Positions 47,376 to 56,772 of a stretch of DNA of 64,000 bases are shown piece after piece. A model generated the notes under the pieces. That model did no database searches. It saw only the letters and a program-made list of their open reading frames with translations, and was not told the DNA's origin. Source of the stretch: CAVSUZ01 sp963795415 (GTDB lineage: Bacteria > Pseudomonadota > Alphaproteobacteria > Acetobacterales > Acetobacteraceae); contig CAWCHQ010000003.1 of assembly GCA_963795415.1 (NCBI GenBank), positions 1 to 64,000 on the forward strand. The letters are read 5' to 3'. Numbering within the stretch: position 1 is the first letter of the stretch; each line of letters begins with the position of its first letter. The position numbers and the translations under genes were made by a program.

Positions 47376-47969
47376 TCATCGGCTGACGTTCCATTGCGAT
47401 ATCACCTGCAATCCAGGGTGGTTCGGGTTGAAGCCGAGAATGCTCAGCGACGCCGTTGCGAGTTGAAGATGCTCGCCCTGCATCACCGGCAGCCCCATCC
47501 AGCGGGCGCCCAGGCTGCAGCCGAACTCACCGTGGGAAAAGAGCGCGACGTTCCCCTTCAGCCCGCAAAGCCGGACGAGGAGGCGGTCGGCGCGACCCGA
47601 CACGTCGTCAGGGCTCTCGCCGTCAGGGCAGCCGTCGCGGTAGCAGTTCCAACCCGGCCGGTCTTTGCGGATTTCGTCAGAGATCTTGCCTTCGTAGAGT
47701 CCGTAGTCCCACTCGGCCAAGTCTGGCTCAACTTCGACCGTCGCCCCGCCCGTGCCGGCCAACTCGCAGGTCCGCCTCGCCCGTAGCGCCGGACTGGTGA
47801 ACACATGGCTGAAGCGGATCGTGCTTAGGAGTGGTGCGAGCGAGCGGGCCTCCGCCTCGCCGCGCGCCGTCAGCGCGATGTCGGTCCGGCCTGTGTGCCG
47901 GCCGGACAAAGACCACGCGGTTTCTCCGTGCCGGACCAGATGGAGCCGGAGGCTCTGGTCAACGGCCAC
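47376..47969 (-). CDS. Histidine phosphatase superfamily protein
   Basis: A protein of about 197 residues of the phosphoglycerate-mutase-like histidine phosphatases. LRLHLVRHGETAW carries the catalytic RHG. GRHTGRTDIALTARGEAEA and the acidic partner region LAEWDYGLYEGK follow, and VALFSHGEFGCSLGARW provides the second catalytic His. I prefer the GTG at 47969 because it lies 20 bases after the aldolase stop and starts just before the motif. ATG codons up to 48086 would overlap the aldolase gene. It is the last gene of the phosphoketolase-aldolase unit, and the substrate is probably a sugar phosphate. Confidence 0.85.
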   Translation of the reverse strand: MAVDQSLRLHLVRHGETAWSLSGRHTGRTDIALTARGEAEARSLAPLLSTIRFSHVFTSPALRARRTCELAGTGGATVEVEPDLAEWDYGLYEGKISDEIRKDRPGWNCYRDGCPDGESPDDVSGRADRLLVRLCGLKGNVALFSHGEFGCSLGARWMGLPVMQGEHLQLATASLSILGFNPNHPGLQVISQWNVSR

Positions 47970-47988
47970 CGCGTGATCGTTCAACGGC

Positions 47989-49035
47989 TCACGACGCGAG
48001 CCGGAGGGCGGGCTCGTGCTCCATGGCGGCATCATACGCGCCGCATAGTGCCGCATGGTTGCAGCGGGCGCGATGCAGCAAGGCATGCTGCGCGGCCGCG
48101 ACGTTGGCCGCCTCGCCGCGCCAGATGCCGAGGGCAGGCTGCTGGATCGCGCGCGCGAATGAGAACACGAGCGGCCATGGCGAGCCGCCGCCGGATGCGA
48201 CGCCGGAATTCATCGCGTTCAGCCGGGCTGAAGCGAGTTCGCTCGACTGCCCGCCCGACAGGAAGGCAACCCCGGCGACCGCGGCCGGGACGTTTCGGCG
48301 CAGGCATCGCACCGTCGCCACCGCGACGGCCTCGACCCCGTCCTGCTCCGCGCAGGCCAAGCCCGGCAGCACCATGTTCGGCTTGAGGATCAACGCCTCC
48401 AGAACCACCGACTGCGTGCACAGTTCTTCGAACACGACCCCCAGTACCGCGCCGCTGACTTCCTCGCACCGCGCCATCGTGTGCGTACCCCCCATCAGCA
48501 CTTCCGGTTCGACGATCGGAACGATCCCCGCCTCCTGGCAAAGCGCCGCGTAGCGCGCCAGCGCCTGCGCGTTGGCGCGAATGCAGGCGTGGCTGGGCTG
48601 TCCGTTCCCAAGACCGATCACTGCGCGCCATTTGGCGAAGCGGGCGCCCATGCCGGCATAGGCCGCAAGGCGCGTGCGCAATCCGTCCAGGCCCTCGGTG
48701 ACGGTTTCCCCGGCATGCAGCGCCAGGTTCTTCGCGCCGAGATCGACCTTGATGCCAGGGATGATGCCGGCATCAAGCAACCGCTCGACAAGCAAAGTGC
48801 CGTGCCGGTCACGCTGCCGGATGGTCTCGTCATACAGGATCACTCCGCTGATGTAATCGCCCAGGCCCGGCGCCGTCACGATCAGCTCGCGGTAAGCGCG
48901 CCGCGCCTCGACAGTCTGCGGGATGCCGGCGTCGGCGAAGCGCTTGTCGCAGGTCGGGCTACTCTCATCCATCGCCAGCAGCCCCTTCCCGGCGCCGACA
49001 AGCGCCCGGGCCGTCTCGAAGAGCGTGGCCGTCAT
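47989..49035 (-). CDS. fbaB: Class I fructose-bisphosphate aldolase
   Basis: A 348-residue aldolase of the class I, Schiff-base type. Recognisable blocks are GKGLLAMDESSPTCDKRF, YRELIVTAPGLGDYISGVILYDETIRQ, PGIKVDLGAKNLALHAGE, ARFAKWRAVI, IVPIVEPEVLMGG, LILKPNMVLPG (the Schiff-base lysine region) and VAGVAFLSGGQSSELAS. It splits or makes fructose 1,6-bisphosphate in the cytoplasm. The start at 49035 overlaps the phosphoketolase stop, so translation is coupled. Together with phosphoketolase it links hexose phosphates to acetyl phosphate and triose phosphates. Confidence 0.95.
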   Translation of the reverse strand: MTATLFETARALVGAGKGLLAMDESSPTCDKRFADAGIPQTVEARRAYRELIVTAPGLGDYISGVILYDETIRQRDRHGTLLVERLLDAGIIPGIKVDLGAKNLALHAGETVTEGLDGLRTRLAAYAGMGARFAKWRAVIGLGNGQPSHACIRANAQALARYAALCQEAGIVPIVEPEVLMGGTHTMARCEEVSGAVLGVVFEELCTQSVVLEALILKPNMVLPGLACAEQDGVEAVAVATVRCLRRNVPAAVAGVAFLSGGQSSELASARLNAMNSGVASGGGSPWPLVFSFARAIQQPALGIWRGEAANVAAAQHALLHRARCNHAALCGAYDAAMEHEPALRLAS

Positions 49036-51459
49036 GACACCTGCCCCCACAGCCAGTCGCGAATTTCGGGCAGGTCCTCGCCGTGCTTGTCGATGTAGTG
49101 CTTGTGCCTGACGAGGCTGTCTTGCATGAGCTGCTTCAGATAGGCGCCTTCGGTGCCCAGATTCGGCACCTGATCGAGCACGTCCATCACCAGGTGGAAC
49201 CGGTCGATCCCGTTCTGCACCCGTATGTCGAAGGCTGTGGTGATGGTGCCCTCCTCCTTGTAGCCGCGGACGTGCATGTTGCGGTTGGTGCGCCGGTAGG
49301 TGAGGCGATGGACCAACCCGGCATAGCCATGGAAGGCAAAGACGATCGGCTTGTCGCGGGTGAACATCTGATCGTAGTCGACCGCGCTCAAACCGTGCGG
49401 GTGCTCGTCCTCGGGCTGCAGCCGCATCAGATCGACGACGTTGACGACGCGGATCTTCAAATTCGGCAGATGCTGACGCAGGATCGACACGGCGGCCATG
49501 CTTTCGAGCGTCGGCGTGTCGCCACAGCTTGCCATCACCACGTCCGGCTCCGCATGCTGATCGTTGCTCGCCCACCCCCAGATGCCGAGCCCTTCGGTGC
49601 AATGAATGACGGCCTGTTCCATCGTCAGCCACTGCGGCAGAGCGTGCTTTCCCGCGACCACGACATTCACATAGTGCCGGCTGCGCAGGCAGTGGTCGAA
49701 CACCGACAGCAGGCAGTTGGCGTCGGCAGGCAGGTAGCAGCGGACGATATCGGCCTTCTTGTTGACGACATGGTCGAGAAAGCCCGGGTCCTGGTGCGTG
49801 AAACCGTTGTGGTCCTGCTGCCAGACATGGGAGGCCAGAAGGTAATTCAACGATGCGATCGGCCGCCGCCAGGGCAGCTCCGACGTCACCTTCAGCCACT
49901 TGGCGTGCTGGCTGAACATGGAGTTGACGATGCGGATGAACGCTTCGTAGCTGTTGAAAAGACCGTGACGGCCGGTCAGCAAGTAGCCTTCCAGGAAGCC
50001 CTCGCATTGATGTTCGCTCAGCATCGAGTTGACGACACGGCCGTCGGGTGCGAGGAACTCGTCGTCGGGCACCTCGACCGCATTCCATTGCCTGTTGGTG
50101 ACCTCGAAAACCGCGCCGAGCAGATTCGACAAGGTTTCGTCCGGGCCGAATATGCGGAAGTTGCGCTGTTCCTGGTTCAGAGCAGCCACGTCGCGCAGGA
50201 ACTTGCCCAGCACCATGGTATCCTGCGCCGTGATGGCGCCCGGCGACGGCACAAGAACCGCGTGGTCGCGAAAGTCCGGCATGCGCAGATCGCGCAGGAG
50301 CAGGCCACCATTGGCGTGCGGGTTGGCGCCCATACGTCGATCACCTGTTGGAGCGAGGGCGGCCAACTCCGGCATCAACGTGCCGTCCTTGTCGAACAGC
50401 TCCTCTGCCCTGTAGCTGCGCATCCAGCCTTCCAGGTCCGCGACATGGTCGGGATGCTTTGCGTCCACCAGGATCGGCACCTGATGTGCTCGGAACGTCC
50501 CCTCGATCTTGAGCCCATCGATGATTTTCGGCCCGGTCCAGCCTTTCGGCGAGCGAAGCACGATCACAGGCCAGCGTGGGCGGGTCGGCGTCCGCGAGGA
50601 CCGTGCTGCCTCCTGCGCATGCTTGATCTCGGCGATTGCCTTATCCAGCGTCTCGGCCATCAGCGCGTGCATCGTTTCGGGGTCGTCGCCCTCGACGAAA
50701 TACGGGCTCCAGCCGCACCCGCGTAAGAACTGCTCCAGTTCTTCGTGAGAAATCCGCGAGAGCAGCGTGGGGTTGCTGATCTTGAAACCGTTGAGATGCA
50801 GAATGGGCAGCACTGCGCCGTCGGTGACCGGGTCGAGCAACTTGGTCGACTGCCAGGCCGTCGCCAGCGGGCCGGTCTCCGCTTCGCCGTCGCCGACAAT
50901 GCAGGCCACGATCAGGCCGGGATTGTCGAACACGGCGCCGAAGGCGTGGCTCAGCGAATAGCCGAGTTCGCCGCCTTCATGGATCGAACCCGGCGTGGTC
51001 GGCGCCACATGGCTGGAAATGCCGCCAGGGAACGAGAACTGGGTGAAGAGCTTCTTCATCCCGCTCTTCATCCTGGCTGATGTTCGGGTAGATCTCGCTG
51101 TAACTACCTTCGAGATAGGTATTCGCCACCAAGGCCGGCCCGCCATGACCGGGGCCGGCAATATAGAACATGTCGAGGTCGTGCTTCTTGATGATCCGGT
51201 TCAGGTGGACGTAGATGAAATTCTGACCCGGCGTCGTGCCCCAATGCCCGACCACCAGCGGCTTGACATGGGCGAGCGTCAGCGGCTCGCGCAGCATCGC
51301 GTTGTCGTAAAGATAGATCTGCCCGACCGACAGGTAGTTGGCGGCGCGCCAATATGCATCCATCAGGCTCAGCTCGTGAGGCGAGGCCGTTCCGGTGTTG
51401 GCGCCAGCGGTGTTTCGCTGCGAATTCTCGAGGACTGGTGTGACCGTATCCATGTTCAT
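49032..51459 (-). CDS. xfp: Phosphoketolase (frameshifted near 51065)
   Basis: About 808 residues of a thiamine-diphosphate enzyme that splits xylulose 5-phosphate (and often fructose 6-phosphate) with phosphate, giving acetyl phosphate. The N terminus has SVGQIYLYDNAMLREPL, VGHWGTTPGQNFIYVHLNR and YIAGPGHGGPALVANTYLEGSYSE. The second frame continues with MKKLFTQFSFPGGISSHV and the ThDP motif VGDGEAETGPLATAWQ, then GWTGPKIIDG, WASNDQHAEPDVVMASCGDTPTLE and FAFHGYAGLVHRLTYRR. One extra base in gatgaagagc breaks SQDE-GMKKLF. Starts at 51459 and 51453 are both possible. The acetyl phosphate can feed AckA in the other operon. Two FixJ-like boxes lie 145-250 bases upstream. Confidence 0.92.
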
Positions 51460-51603
51460 GACCCCTGGTCGTTGTCGCGCGTAGCGTGGCCGCCTGCACG
51501 ATGATGCGTTCTCGGGACGGCACGAATGCGCTGCGGCAATCGAGAGGCGCGCCCGACGACCCCGTAACCGATGAGGCGAAACTAATTGTTGGCAATCGAT
51601 GCG

Positions 51604-51629
51604 GGCAGGGTCGGAAACTACTCAGCCGC
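51604..51629 (-). promoter_or_regulatory. FixJ-like box upstream of phosphoketolase
   Basis: Read towards xfp, the minus strand gives gcggctgagtagtttccgac, a full match to the cargo consensus. It ends 145 bases before the xfp start. Confidence 0.65.
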
Positions 51630-51685
51630 TTCCGCACCTGTCGTCGTGCTGCCGCACATCGCGATGGCACGTGAGATTGCCGCGT

Positions 51686-51709
51686 CGGCGTCGCAAACTA
51701 TTCACGCGG
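51686..51709 (-). promoter_or_regulatory. Second, weaker FixJ-like box upstream of phosphoketolase
   Basis: The minus strand reads cgtgaatagtttgcgacgcc. It begins inside the last codons of ppk2 and extends into the gap before xfp. It has the same orientation as the stronger copy about 80 bases on, and two core positions differ. Confidence 0.4.
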
Positions 51710-52601
51710 ATGAAACTTCTTTCATCAGTTCCGAACGGATCGATTGCAACTGTCGCATCCGTTCCGGTGTGGTCCCAGGATAGCTCATGCCAAGTCCCTC
51801 CAGCGTGTCGGTGACGATCTGCGACACGATCAGCCTGGCGTTCTCCTTGTCATCGGCTGGGACGACGAACCATGGCGATCCGTCCGTGCTGGTGGCGCTC
51901 AGGCACTCCTCGTAAGCTTGGCGGTATTGCTTCCAGAATTTCCGCTCCTCGATGTCGGCAGTGCTGAACTTCCAGTTCTTGTCGGGATCGTCGATGCGCG
52001 ACAGGAAACGCTGGCGCTGCTCCTCCTTCGAGAGATGGAGGAAGATCTTGACGATCCGGGTGCCGTTCGTGTGCAGATGCCGCTCCAGATCGACAATTGA
52101 ACGATAACGGTCTTGCCAGACCTTGCCGTCCTGGTGTGGCGCGTCCGGAATGTCCTCGCTGTGCAGGAGGTTGCGATGCACGCGCACAACCAGCACTTCC
52201 TCATAGTACGAGCGGTTGAAGATACCGATCCGGCCGCGCTCGGGCAGGTCGCGTGTCGTCCGCCAAAGGAAATCGTGCTTCAGCTCGGTTGCACTGGGAT
52301 GCTTGTAGCTGAAGACCTGACACCCCTGCGGGTTCACCCCCGACATGACGTGCCGGATCGCGCCATCCTTGCCTGCCGCGTCCATTGCCTGGAAGATGAC
52401 CAGCACAGCATGTTTGGCGGCTGCATAGTGGAGTTGCTGCAGTTTGCTCAGCTTCCCGGTGTGCTCGGCAAGCAGCTTCTCATAATCATCTTTCGACTTG
52501 TAGAACGGATCGACGATCGTGGGTCGCTCCTTGAGGTCGACCTTCTCCCCTTCCGGAACACGGAAGTGCTTGAGATGGATCTTCATACCTCGATCCGTCA
52601 T
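51702..52601 (-). CDS. ppk2: Polyphosphate kinase 2 family protein
   Basis: A 299-residue PPK2 enzyme, which transfers phosphate between polyphosphate and nucleotides and in this single-domain form usually phosphorylates NDP or NMP. Walker A is in VIFQAMDAAGKDGAIRHVM (about residue 70). SATELKHDFLWR, the Walker B region RIGIFNRSYYEEVLVVRVH and IVKIFLHLSKEEQRQRF with its lid arginines follow. The length fits the single-domain subgroup. The start overlaps the stop of the P-type ATPase gene, so polyphosphate-derived ATP could sustain the pump when respiration is low. That coupling is inferred. Confidence 0.93.
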   Translation of the reverse strand: MTDRGMKIHLKHFRVPEGEKVDLKERPTIVDPFYKSKDDYEKLLAEHTGKLSKLQQLHYAAAKHAVLVIFQAMDAAGKDGAIRHVMSGVNPQGCQVFSYKHPSATELKHDFLWRTTRDLPERGRIGIFNRSYYEEVLVVRVHRNLLHSEDIPDAPHQDGKVWQDRYRSIVDLERHLHTNGTRIVKIFLHLSKEEQRQRFLSRIDDPDKNWKFSTADIEERKFWKQYRQAYEECLSATSTDGSPWFVVPADDKENARLIVSQIVTDTLEGLGMSYPGTTPERMRQLQSIRSELMKEVSSA

Positions 52602-55273
52602 TCGGCGGCCTTTGGCGGGAATGCAACGACTTTGACAGGCTTGGCCTCCATGGCTTCGACCCCGATGGTATTGGCTTCAAAGACAGGTGCCGCTTCCGGT
52701 TTCGGCCGACTATTCAGACCCCTTGGACGCATGGGCGCGGACGCATCATGCGCGGCGGCGGCGCCAGCCTGCGACTTGTCTGCGACCGTCGGTTTATCGC
52801 CAGCGCCAAAATGGTCCAGGACGCGATATGCGAGCAGCTTCACCGGGTCTGTGAGGAGGAACCAACCCACGGCGTAGGCCCAGACCAGGCCGGCAAGCGG
52901 CCATCCGAGCGGCGTTATGATCCAGGCGCCATACACCGCCACCAGGGTGGCAATGACCTGGGTCCCAAACACTGCAATCAAAAGGATCCAGGCCGGGCGC
53001 GTCGACCACCAGGGGCCGCGCGTGCGGGTCTGGAAGATCGTCAGATGGCCCGCGACCGAGAGCATCAAATACATCATCGTCTGCAGGTGCGGATGATCGA
53101 GATGGAACAACCGGCTGCCGAGGTAGAACAGGCCAAATGCGGCGATCGGGCCGACCAGCCCAAGCACGGTCGCCACGCCCAGGACCATACGCATGTTCCA
53201 GGCTTCCGGTTGATTCCGGTATTTGACGTTGTCGTAGGCGATCGACAGGATGGCGCCATCGTTGAGCAGCGCCAGCATCACGATCATCACCGCCGTCAAC
53301 GGGTAGAAGTTGAACACGACGATGGACAGCGTCATGAACAGCAGCACCCGCAGCGTCTCCGCGATGCGATAGATCGCGTAACTGTTCATCCGCTGGAAGA
53401 TCTTCCGGCTCTCCTTGATCGCGTCGATGATCACCGTCAGCCCCGGTGTCATCAGCACGATCGCCGCTGCGGCCCGTGCGGCATCCGTGGCACCTGAGAC
53501 GGCGATGCCGCAATCCGCCTGCTTCAACGCCGGCGCGTCGTTCACGCCGTCGCCGGTCATGCCGACGATATGGCCATGCTTCTGCAGGACATCGACGATG
53601 TGGAACTTGTGTTCGGGGAACACCTGCGCAAAGCCGTCGGCAGCCTCGATCGATTTGGCGACGTCATCGGATTCGTCCCGCTTGGAGTTACCGAGGCTCG
53701 CGCCGTCGAGGATGTCGGCGCCCATGCCGAGCGTCTTGGCGGTTTCCCGTGCGATCGCGAGGGCGTCACCCGTCACCATCTTGAGTTGCACGCCCATCTC
53801 TCGTGCGGTGGCGACGGTCGCCTTCGCGTCCTCGCGCGGCGGATCGAACAGCGGCAGCACACCCAGCAATTGCCAGCCACCCCCAGCCGCCATGCGAGCG
53901 ACGCCGAGTGCGCGGAAACCGCGCGCGGCGAAGTCGTCCACGGCTTTATCCATGGCGTCCTTCACCGACGCGCCGTTTGCGGCGAGCGCCAGGATCACCT
54001 GCGGCGCCCCCTTGGTGACCTTGAAGACGGCCCCGTCCCCGCCCTTGACCGTCGCTTCAGTGCGCTTGTGGACCGGGTCGAACGGCTGATAGTGCTGCAC
54101 GTCATAGCCCTGCAGCACCTTGTCGTCCGTGAGGCCGCCCAGCACGGCCTGGTCGATGACGTCATTGTCGTCGGCGCGCGACGCCAGGGCGCCGGACAGG
54201 ATGACATCGGCTGGCTTCGCGTCGCCGATGCAGAACGGATCACCAAGCGTCAGCTTGTTTTGCGTCAGCGTCCCGGTCTTGTCGGCACAGAGCACATCCA
54301 CGCCCGCCAGTTCCTCGATGGCGACGAGCTTGCTGACGATCGCTTGCTTCCTGGCCAGCAGGCGTGCGCCGACCGCCATTGTCACCGAGAGCACCGTGGG
54401 CATCGCCACCGGGATTGCCGCCACTGTCAACACGAGCGCGAACTGCAGCGTGGTGAGGATGGGATCACCGCGGTAGACGCCGGTGCCGATGATGACGGCG
54501 ACCAGCGCGACCGCGAGAACGATCAGATAGTTGCCGATACGCAGCACGGCCTTCTGGAAATGGCTGACGCTGTGCGCGGATTGCACCAGGTCGGCGGTCT
54601 TGCCGAAATAGGTCTTGCCGCCGGTGGCATAGACCAGGGCGCCGATTTCGCCGCGCCGCATGATCGAACCGGAGAATACGGCATCGCCAGATTTCTTGCT
54701 GGCGGGAAGCGACTCTCCGGTCAATGCGGCTTGATCGACGGAGATTTCGTCGCCTTCGAGCAGCCGGGCGTCCGCCGGCACGATGTCGCCCAGGCGCAGG
54801 CGGATGACGTCCCCCGGCACGACCTCCTTGGCAGGAGGGGTGATCCATTTTCCGTCCCGCTGCACCCGCGCCTTGATCGCCAGCTTGGCTTTCAGGGCGT
54901 CGATGGCGTTGCCCGCCTGCCGCTCCTCCCAAAAACCGATGCTGGCGTTGGCGCAGAGCAGCACCAAGATAATGAAGAAGTCGGGCCAATGCCGCACAAT
55001 GCCCGACAGTACAACGGCGACTTCGATCATCCAGGGGATAGGCCCCCAAAAATACATCAGGAATTTCAGGAAAGCGTTGGTCTTTTTCTCCTCGATTTCG
55101 TTCGGTCCATATTGGATGAGCCGCTTTGCCGCTTCGTCCTGGGTCAGGCCATTCGGGGACGAACCCAGCCGTTTCTCGACCTCAGCGATCGGGAGCGTTT
55201 TCAAGTCGTCCTGTGCGTCGGCGGCTGTGCCGGGCTTTGCGTCCGGGGACTTGGCGTCACTCGACTTCGCCAT
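52598..55273 (-). CDS. Plasma-membrane proton-efflux P-type ATPase
   Basis: An intact 891-residue P-type ATPase of the class IIIA H+-pump type. Motifs in order: VDQAALTGESLPASKK, the membrane segment VAAIPVAMPTVLSVTMA, the phosphorylation site CADKTGTLTQNKLTLGDP, KMVTGDALAIARETAKTLG, MTGDGVNDAPALKQADCGIAVSGATDAA, and the last membrane helices with ALLNDGAILSIAYDN. A polar tail of about 80 residues, rich in Pro and Lys, is unlike the pump at 22521 and may be regulatory. The ATG at 55273 has a ggag site. Two FixJ-like boxes lie 38 and 74 bases upstream. The role is proton export, hence pH homeostasis or generation of proton motive force at the cost of ATP. Confidence 0.94.
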   Translation of the reverse strand: MAKSSDAKSPDAKPGTAADAQDDLKTLPIAEVEKRLGSSPNGLTQDEAAKRLIQYGPNEIEEKKTNAFLKFLMYFWGPIPWMIEVAVVLSGIVRHWPDFFIILVLLCANASIGFWEERQAGNAIDALKAKLAIKARVQRDGKWITPPAKEVVPGDVIRLRLGDIVPADARLLEGDEISVDQAALTGESLPASKKSGDAVFSGSIMRRGEIGALVYATGGKTYFGKTADLVQSAHSVSHFQKAVLRIGNYLIVLAVALVAVIIGTGVYRGDPILTTLQFALVLTVAAIPVAMPTVLSVTMAVGARLLARKQAIVSKLVAIEELAGVDVLCADKTGTLTQNKLTLGDPFCIGDAKPADVILSGALASRADDNDVIDQAVLGGLTDDKVLQGYDVQHYQPFDPVHKRTEATVKGGDGAVFKVTKGAPQVILALAANGASVKDAMDKAVDDFAARGFRALGVARMAAGGGWQLLGVLPLFDPPREDAKATVATAREMGVQLKMVTGDALAIARETAKTLGMGADILDGASLGNSKRDESDDVAKSIEAADGFAQVFPEHKFHIVDVLQKHGHIVGMTGDGVNDAPALKQADCGIAVSGATDAARAAAAIVLMTPGLTVIIDAIKESRKIFQRMNSYAIYRIAETLRVLLFMTLSIVVFNFYPLTAVMIVMLALLNDGAILSIAYDNVKYRNQPEAWNMRMVLGVATVLGLVGPIAAFGLFYLGSRLFHLDHPHLQTMMYLMLSVAGHLTIFQTRTRGPWWSTRPAWILLIAVFGTQVIATLVAVYGAWIITPLGWPLAGLVWAYAVGWFLLTDPVKLLAYRVLDHFGAGDKPTVADKSQAGAAAAHDASAPMRPRGLNSRPKPEAAPVFEANTIGVEAMEAKPVKVVAFPPKAAE

Positions 55274-55310
55274 GGTGCTTTTTCTCCGTGCGGCTAGGCT
55301 GCCGCCATCG

Positions 55311-55330
55311 TCGGACCAAACTATTCAACG
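55311..55330 (-). promoter_or_regulatory. Weak FixJ-like box next to the ATPase start
   Basis: The minus strand reads cgttgaatagtttggtccga, matching the consensus in TGA-TAGTTT and the trailing CCGA with two extra bases. It lies 38 bases from the start codon, downstream of the stronger copy. Confidence 0.35.
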
Positions 55331-55346
55331 ACCGGACGCGTCGGTA

Positions 55347-55370
55347 GCGTCGGAAAATACTCAGCCGCGC
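55347..55370 (-). promoter_or_regulatory. FixJ-like box upstream of the P-type ATPase-ppk2 unit
   Basis: The minus strand reads gcggctgagtattttccgac, one mismatch from the core consensus. It ends 74 bases before the ATPase start codon, a spacing suitable for an activator. Confidence 0.62.
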
Positions 55371-55377
55371 GTGCCTA

Positions 55378-55486
55378 CGGCGGTCCGGCCTATGTCCGCG
55401 CGACGTCCAGCACGGCGTCGAAATCGCGTGCCGTCGGGCCCTCGCCGCCGATCAGCACGCCGCCAACCCGCGCCGGGCGCGGCCGG
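55378..55486 (-). pseudogene. Possible remnant of a coding sequence
   Basis: Between the ATPase promoter and the next gene, a minus-strand frame reads VGGVLIGGEGPTARDFDAVLDVART and then stops. The regular hydrophobic pattern looks like the C-terminal end of a soluble enzyme, but there is no start and I do not recognise the family. It may be the relic of a deleted gene. Confidence 0.25.
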
Positions 55487-55526
55487 GATACAGGCTAATG
55501 CCGGGATCGAGGCTACCGCTGGCATG

Positions 55527-55984
55527 TCATTTCGTCGACGTGGTCACCGGATCGACCGCTAGCGTGCCGCTGGTGCCGGGTTTCGGGCCGAGTGTCTGCC
55601 ACAGGGTAAAGGCGACGAACACCGAGACATAGACGAACACCAGCAAGCTCTTATTCGACATTGTGATCGAACGGCTCGGCGGTGCATTTGTTGCGTCGTC
55701 GGATTTACCCCCGCCGGCAGCAGATCGACCAGACGCGACGCTGTCAGGAACGCGTCATCGAACGCCTGCTGGTTTGGAGGCATTTGCGAGATGCTGTCGG
55801 TCAGCACCCGGATCGCGGCATCCTTCGGCTTGCGGGCCCAGGCCGCCGCCTCGGCCCAGGGATCTTTCCCCAGACGAGCTAACAAAGACAGGATCGTCAG
55901 GCTGGTGCCATTGGCCTCCACCCCGACATCCGAGAACAGGAACGCGTTCAAGCTCGAGTTACGCAAAGCGAAGATGTTGGCCAT
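55527..55984 (-). CDS. Small protein with C-terminal membrane anchor (frameshifted near 55718)
   Basis: The start MANIFALRNSSLNAFLFSDVG follows an aggagg site at ideal distance, so the gene is real. Residues 1-90 are mixed helical with SLTILSLLARLGKDPWAEAAAWARKPKDAA. Near 55718 a run of G (gcgggggta) shifts the frame. Reading on in the other frame gives GGGKSDDATNAPPSRSI and then MSNKSLLVFVYVSVFVAFTLWQTLGPKPG, a single membrane segment, ending at 55527. Together these make a tail-anchored protein of about 152 residues. Alternatively the last 44 residues (MSNKSLL and onwards) are a separate membrane peptide. I recognise no family. It has its own FixJ-like box at 56079. Confidence 0.55.
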
Positions 55985-56078
55985 GGCTTCCTCCTGGAGA
56001 GGTCGACGTCACGCCCAGAACATCAGGTTCGCGCGGTGTGACGGGACTTTAGTTGGTTAGAACTCGCGCCCCAGCCGA

Positions 56079-56100
56079 GGGTCGGAAAACACTCACGCGA
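56079..56100 (-). promoter_or_regulatory. FixJ-like box upstream of the tail-anchored protein
   Basis: The minus strand reads tcgcgtgagtgttttccgac, with one core mismatch. It ends 95 bases before the start at 55984. Confidence 0.55.
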
Positions 56101-56125
56101 GCCCTATTCCGAGCTCAGCCGACGA

Positions 56126-56677
56126 TCAGATCGATGCCAGTTCCGCCGCCGACCCGGCGGATGCGATCGGGTGCATCTCAAGCTGCTTGGGATGCATGGT
56201 GCCGAGGACCGCACGAGCCCGTTCGACATCCACTCGGCTGCCGTGCGCCATTACCAGGAAATCGTCCGCCTTGATCGCGGTCTCGTATCGCACGACGCTA
56301 TCGTGCGGAATGCCGATACTGGTGATGGCGGCCCCGATCGCGCTCAGACCGCCCACGACGACGGCGCCTTCCGCGGCCGAGAGCGCGGCAGCGGCTATAT
56401 ACCCGAGCACGACCACGTGTCCGACGACCGGGATGGTCAGGAACAGGCCGCCGAAGAACAGGCCCCACATGCCGCCCCAGAAGGCTCCTCTCGACCCCCA
56501 GAATTTGACCCGATCGCCCAAATTGTAGAATCCGGTAACCTGTTCCTCGGTGTGGTAGCCCTTGCCGATCAGGCTCAGGTGCTTCATCTCGAAGCCCTGG
56601 CCGGCCAACTTCTTGATCGCGGCATCGGCCTCGGCGTGCGTGGCGAACACAGCGGCGACGGCGTCATCTGTTTGCAT
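56126..56677 (-). CDS. General stress protein, YflT/GSP17M-like, with glycine-rich membrane segments
   Basis: A 183-residue protein. The N terminus (DAVAAVFATHAEADAAIKKLAGQGFEMKHLSLIGKGYHTEEQVTGFYN) is the fold of general-stress-protein 17M/YflT domains. A central hydrophobic, Gly-rich region follows (GAFWGGMWGLFFGGLFLTIPVVGHVVVLGYIAAAALSAAEGAVVVGGLSAIG, about 65-118), with a C-terminal return of the first fold (ETAIKADDFLVMAHG). Such proteins are common in stress regulons; the biochemical role is unknown. The start at 56677 has an aagga site. It lies between the slipin gene and the tail-anchored protein in the same orientation. Confidence 0.8.
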   Translation of the reverse strand: MQTDDAVAAVFATHAEADAAIKKLAGQGFEMKHLSLIGKGYHTEEQVTGFYNLGDRVKFWGSRGAFWGGMWGLFFGGLFLTIPVVGHVVVLGYIAAAALSAAEGAVVVGGLSAIGAAITSIGIPHDSVVRYETAIKADDFLVMAHGSRVDVERARAVLGTMHPKQLEMHPIASAGSAAELASI

Positions 56678-56772
56678 GAGCGAGTTCCTTCAGAGATCTT
56701 CGGTATGGTCGCGTCCGGCGAGCGGGAACGACGTCAGTGATCAAGATGACGGTGGCCGGCGGACGTCTGCCG

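Noticed and set aside
51579..51600. Motif-like segment caattagtttcgcc on the minus strand before xfp
   Set aside because: It shares only TAGTTT with the consensus, so I did not count it among the boxes.
53570..55297. Long plus-strand frame opposite the second P-type ATPase
   Set aside because: The minus strand shows every P-type ATPase motif in one frame, so the plus-strand frame is a by-product of codon bias.
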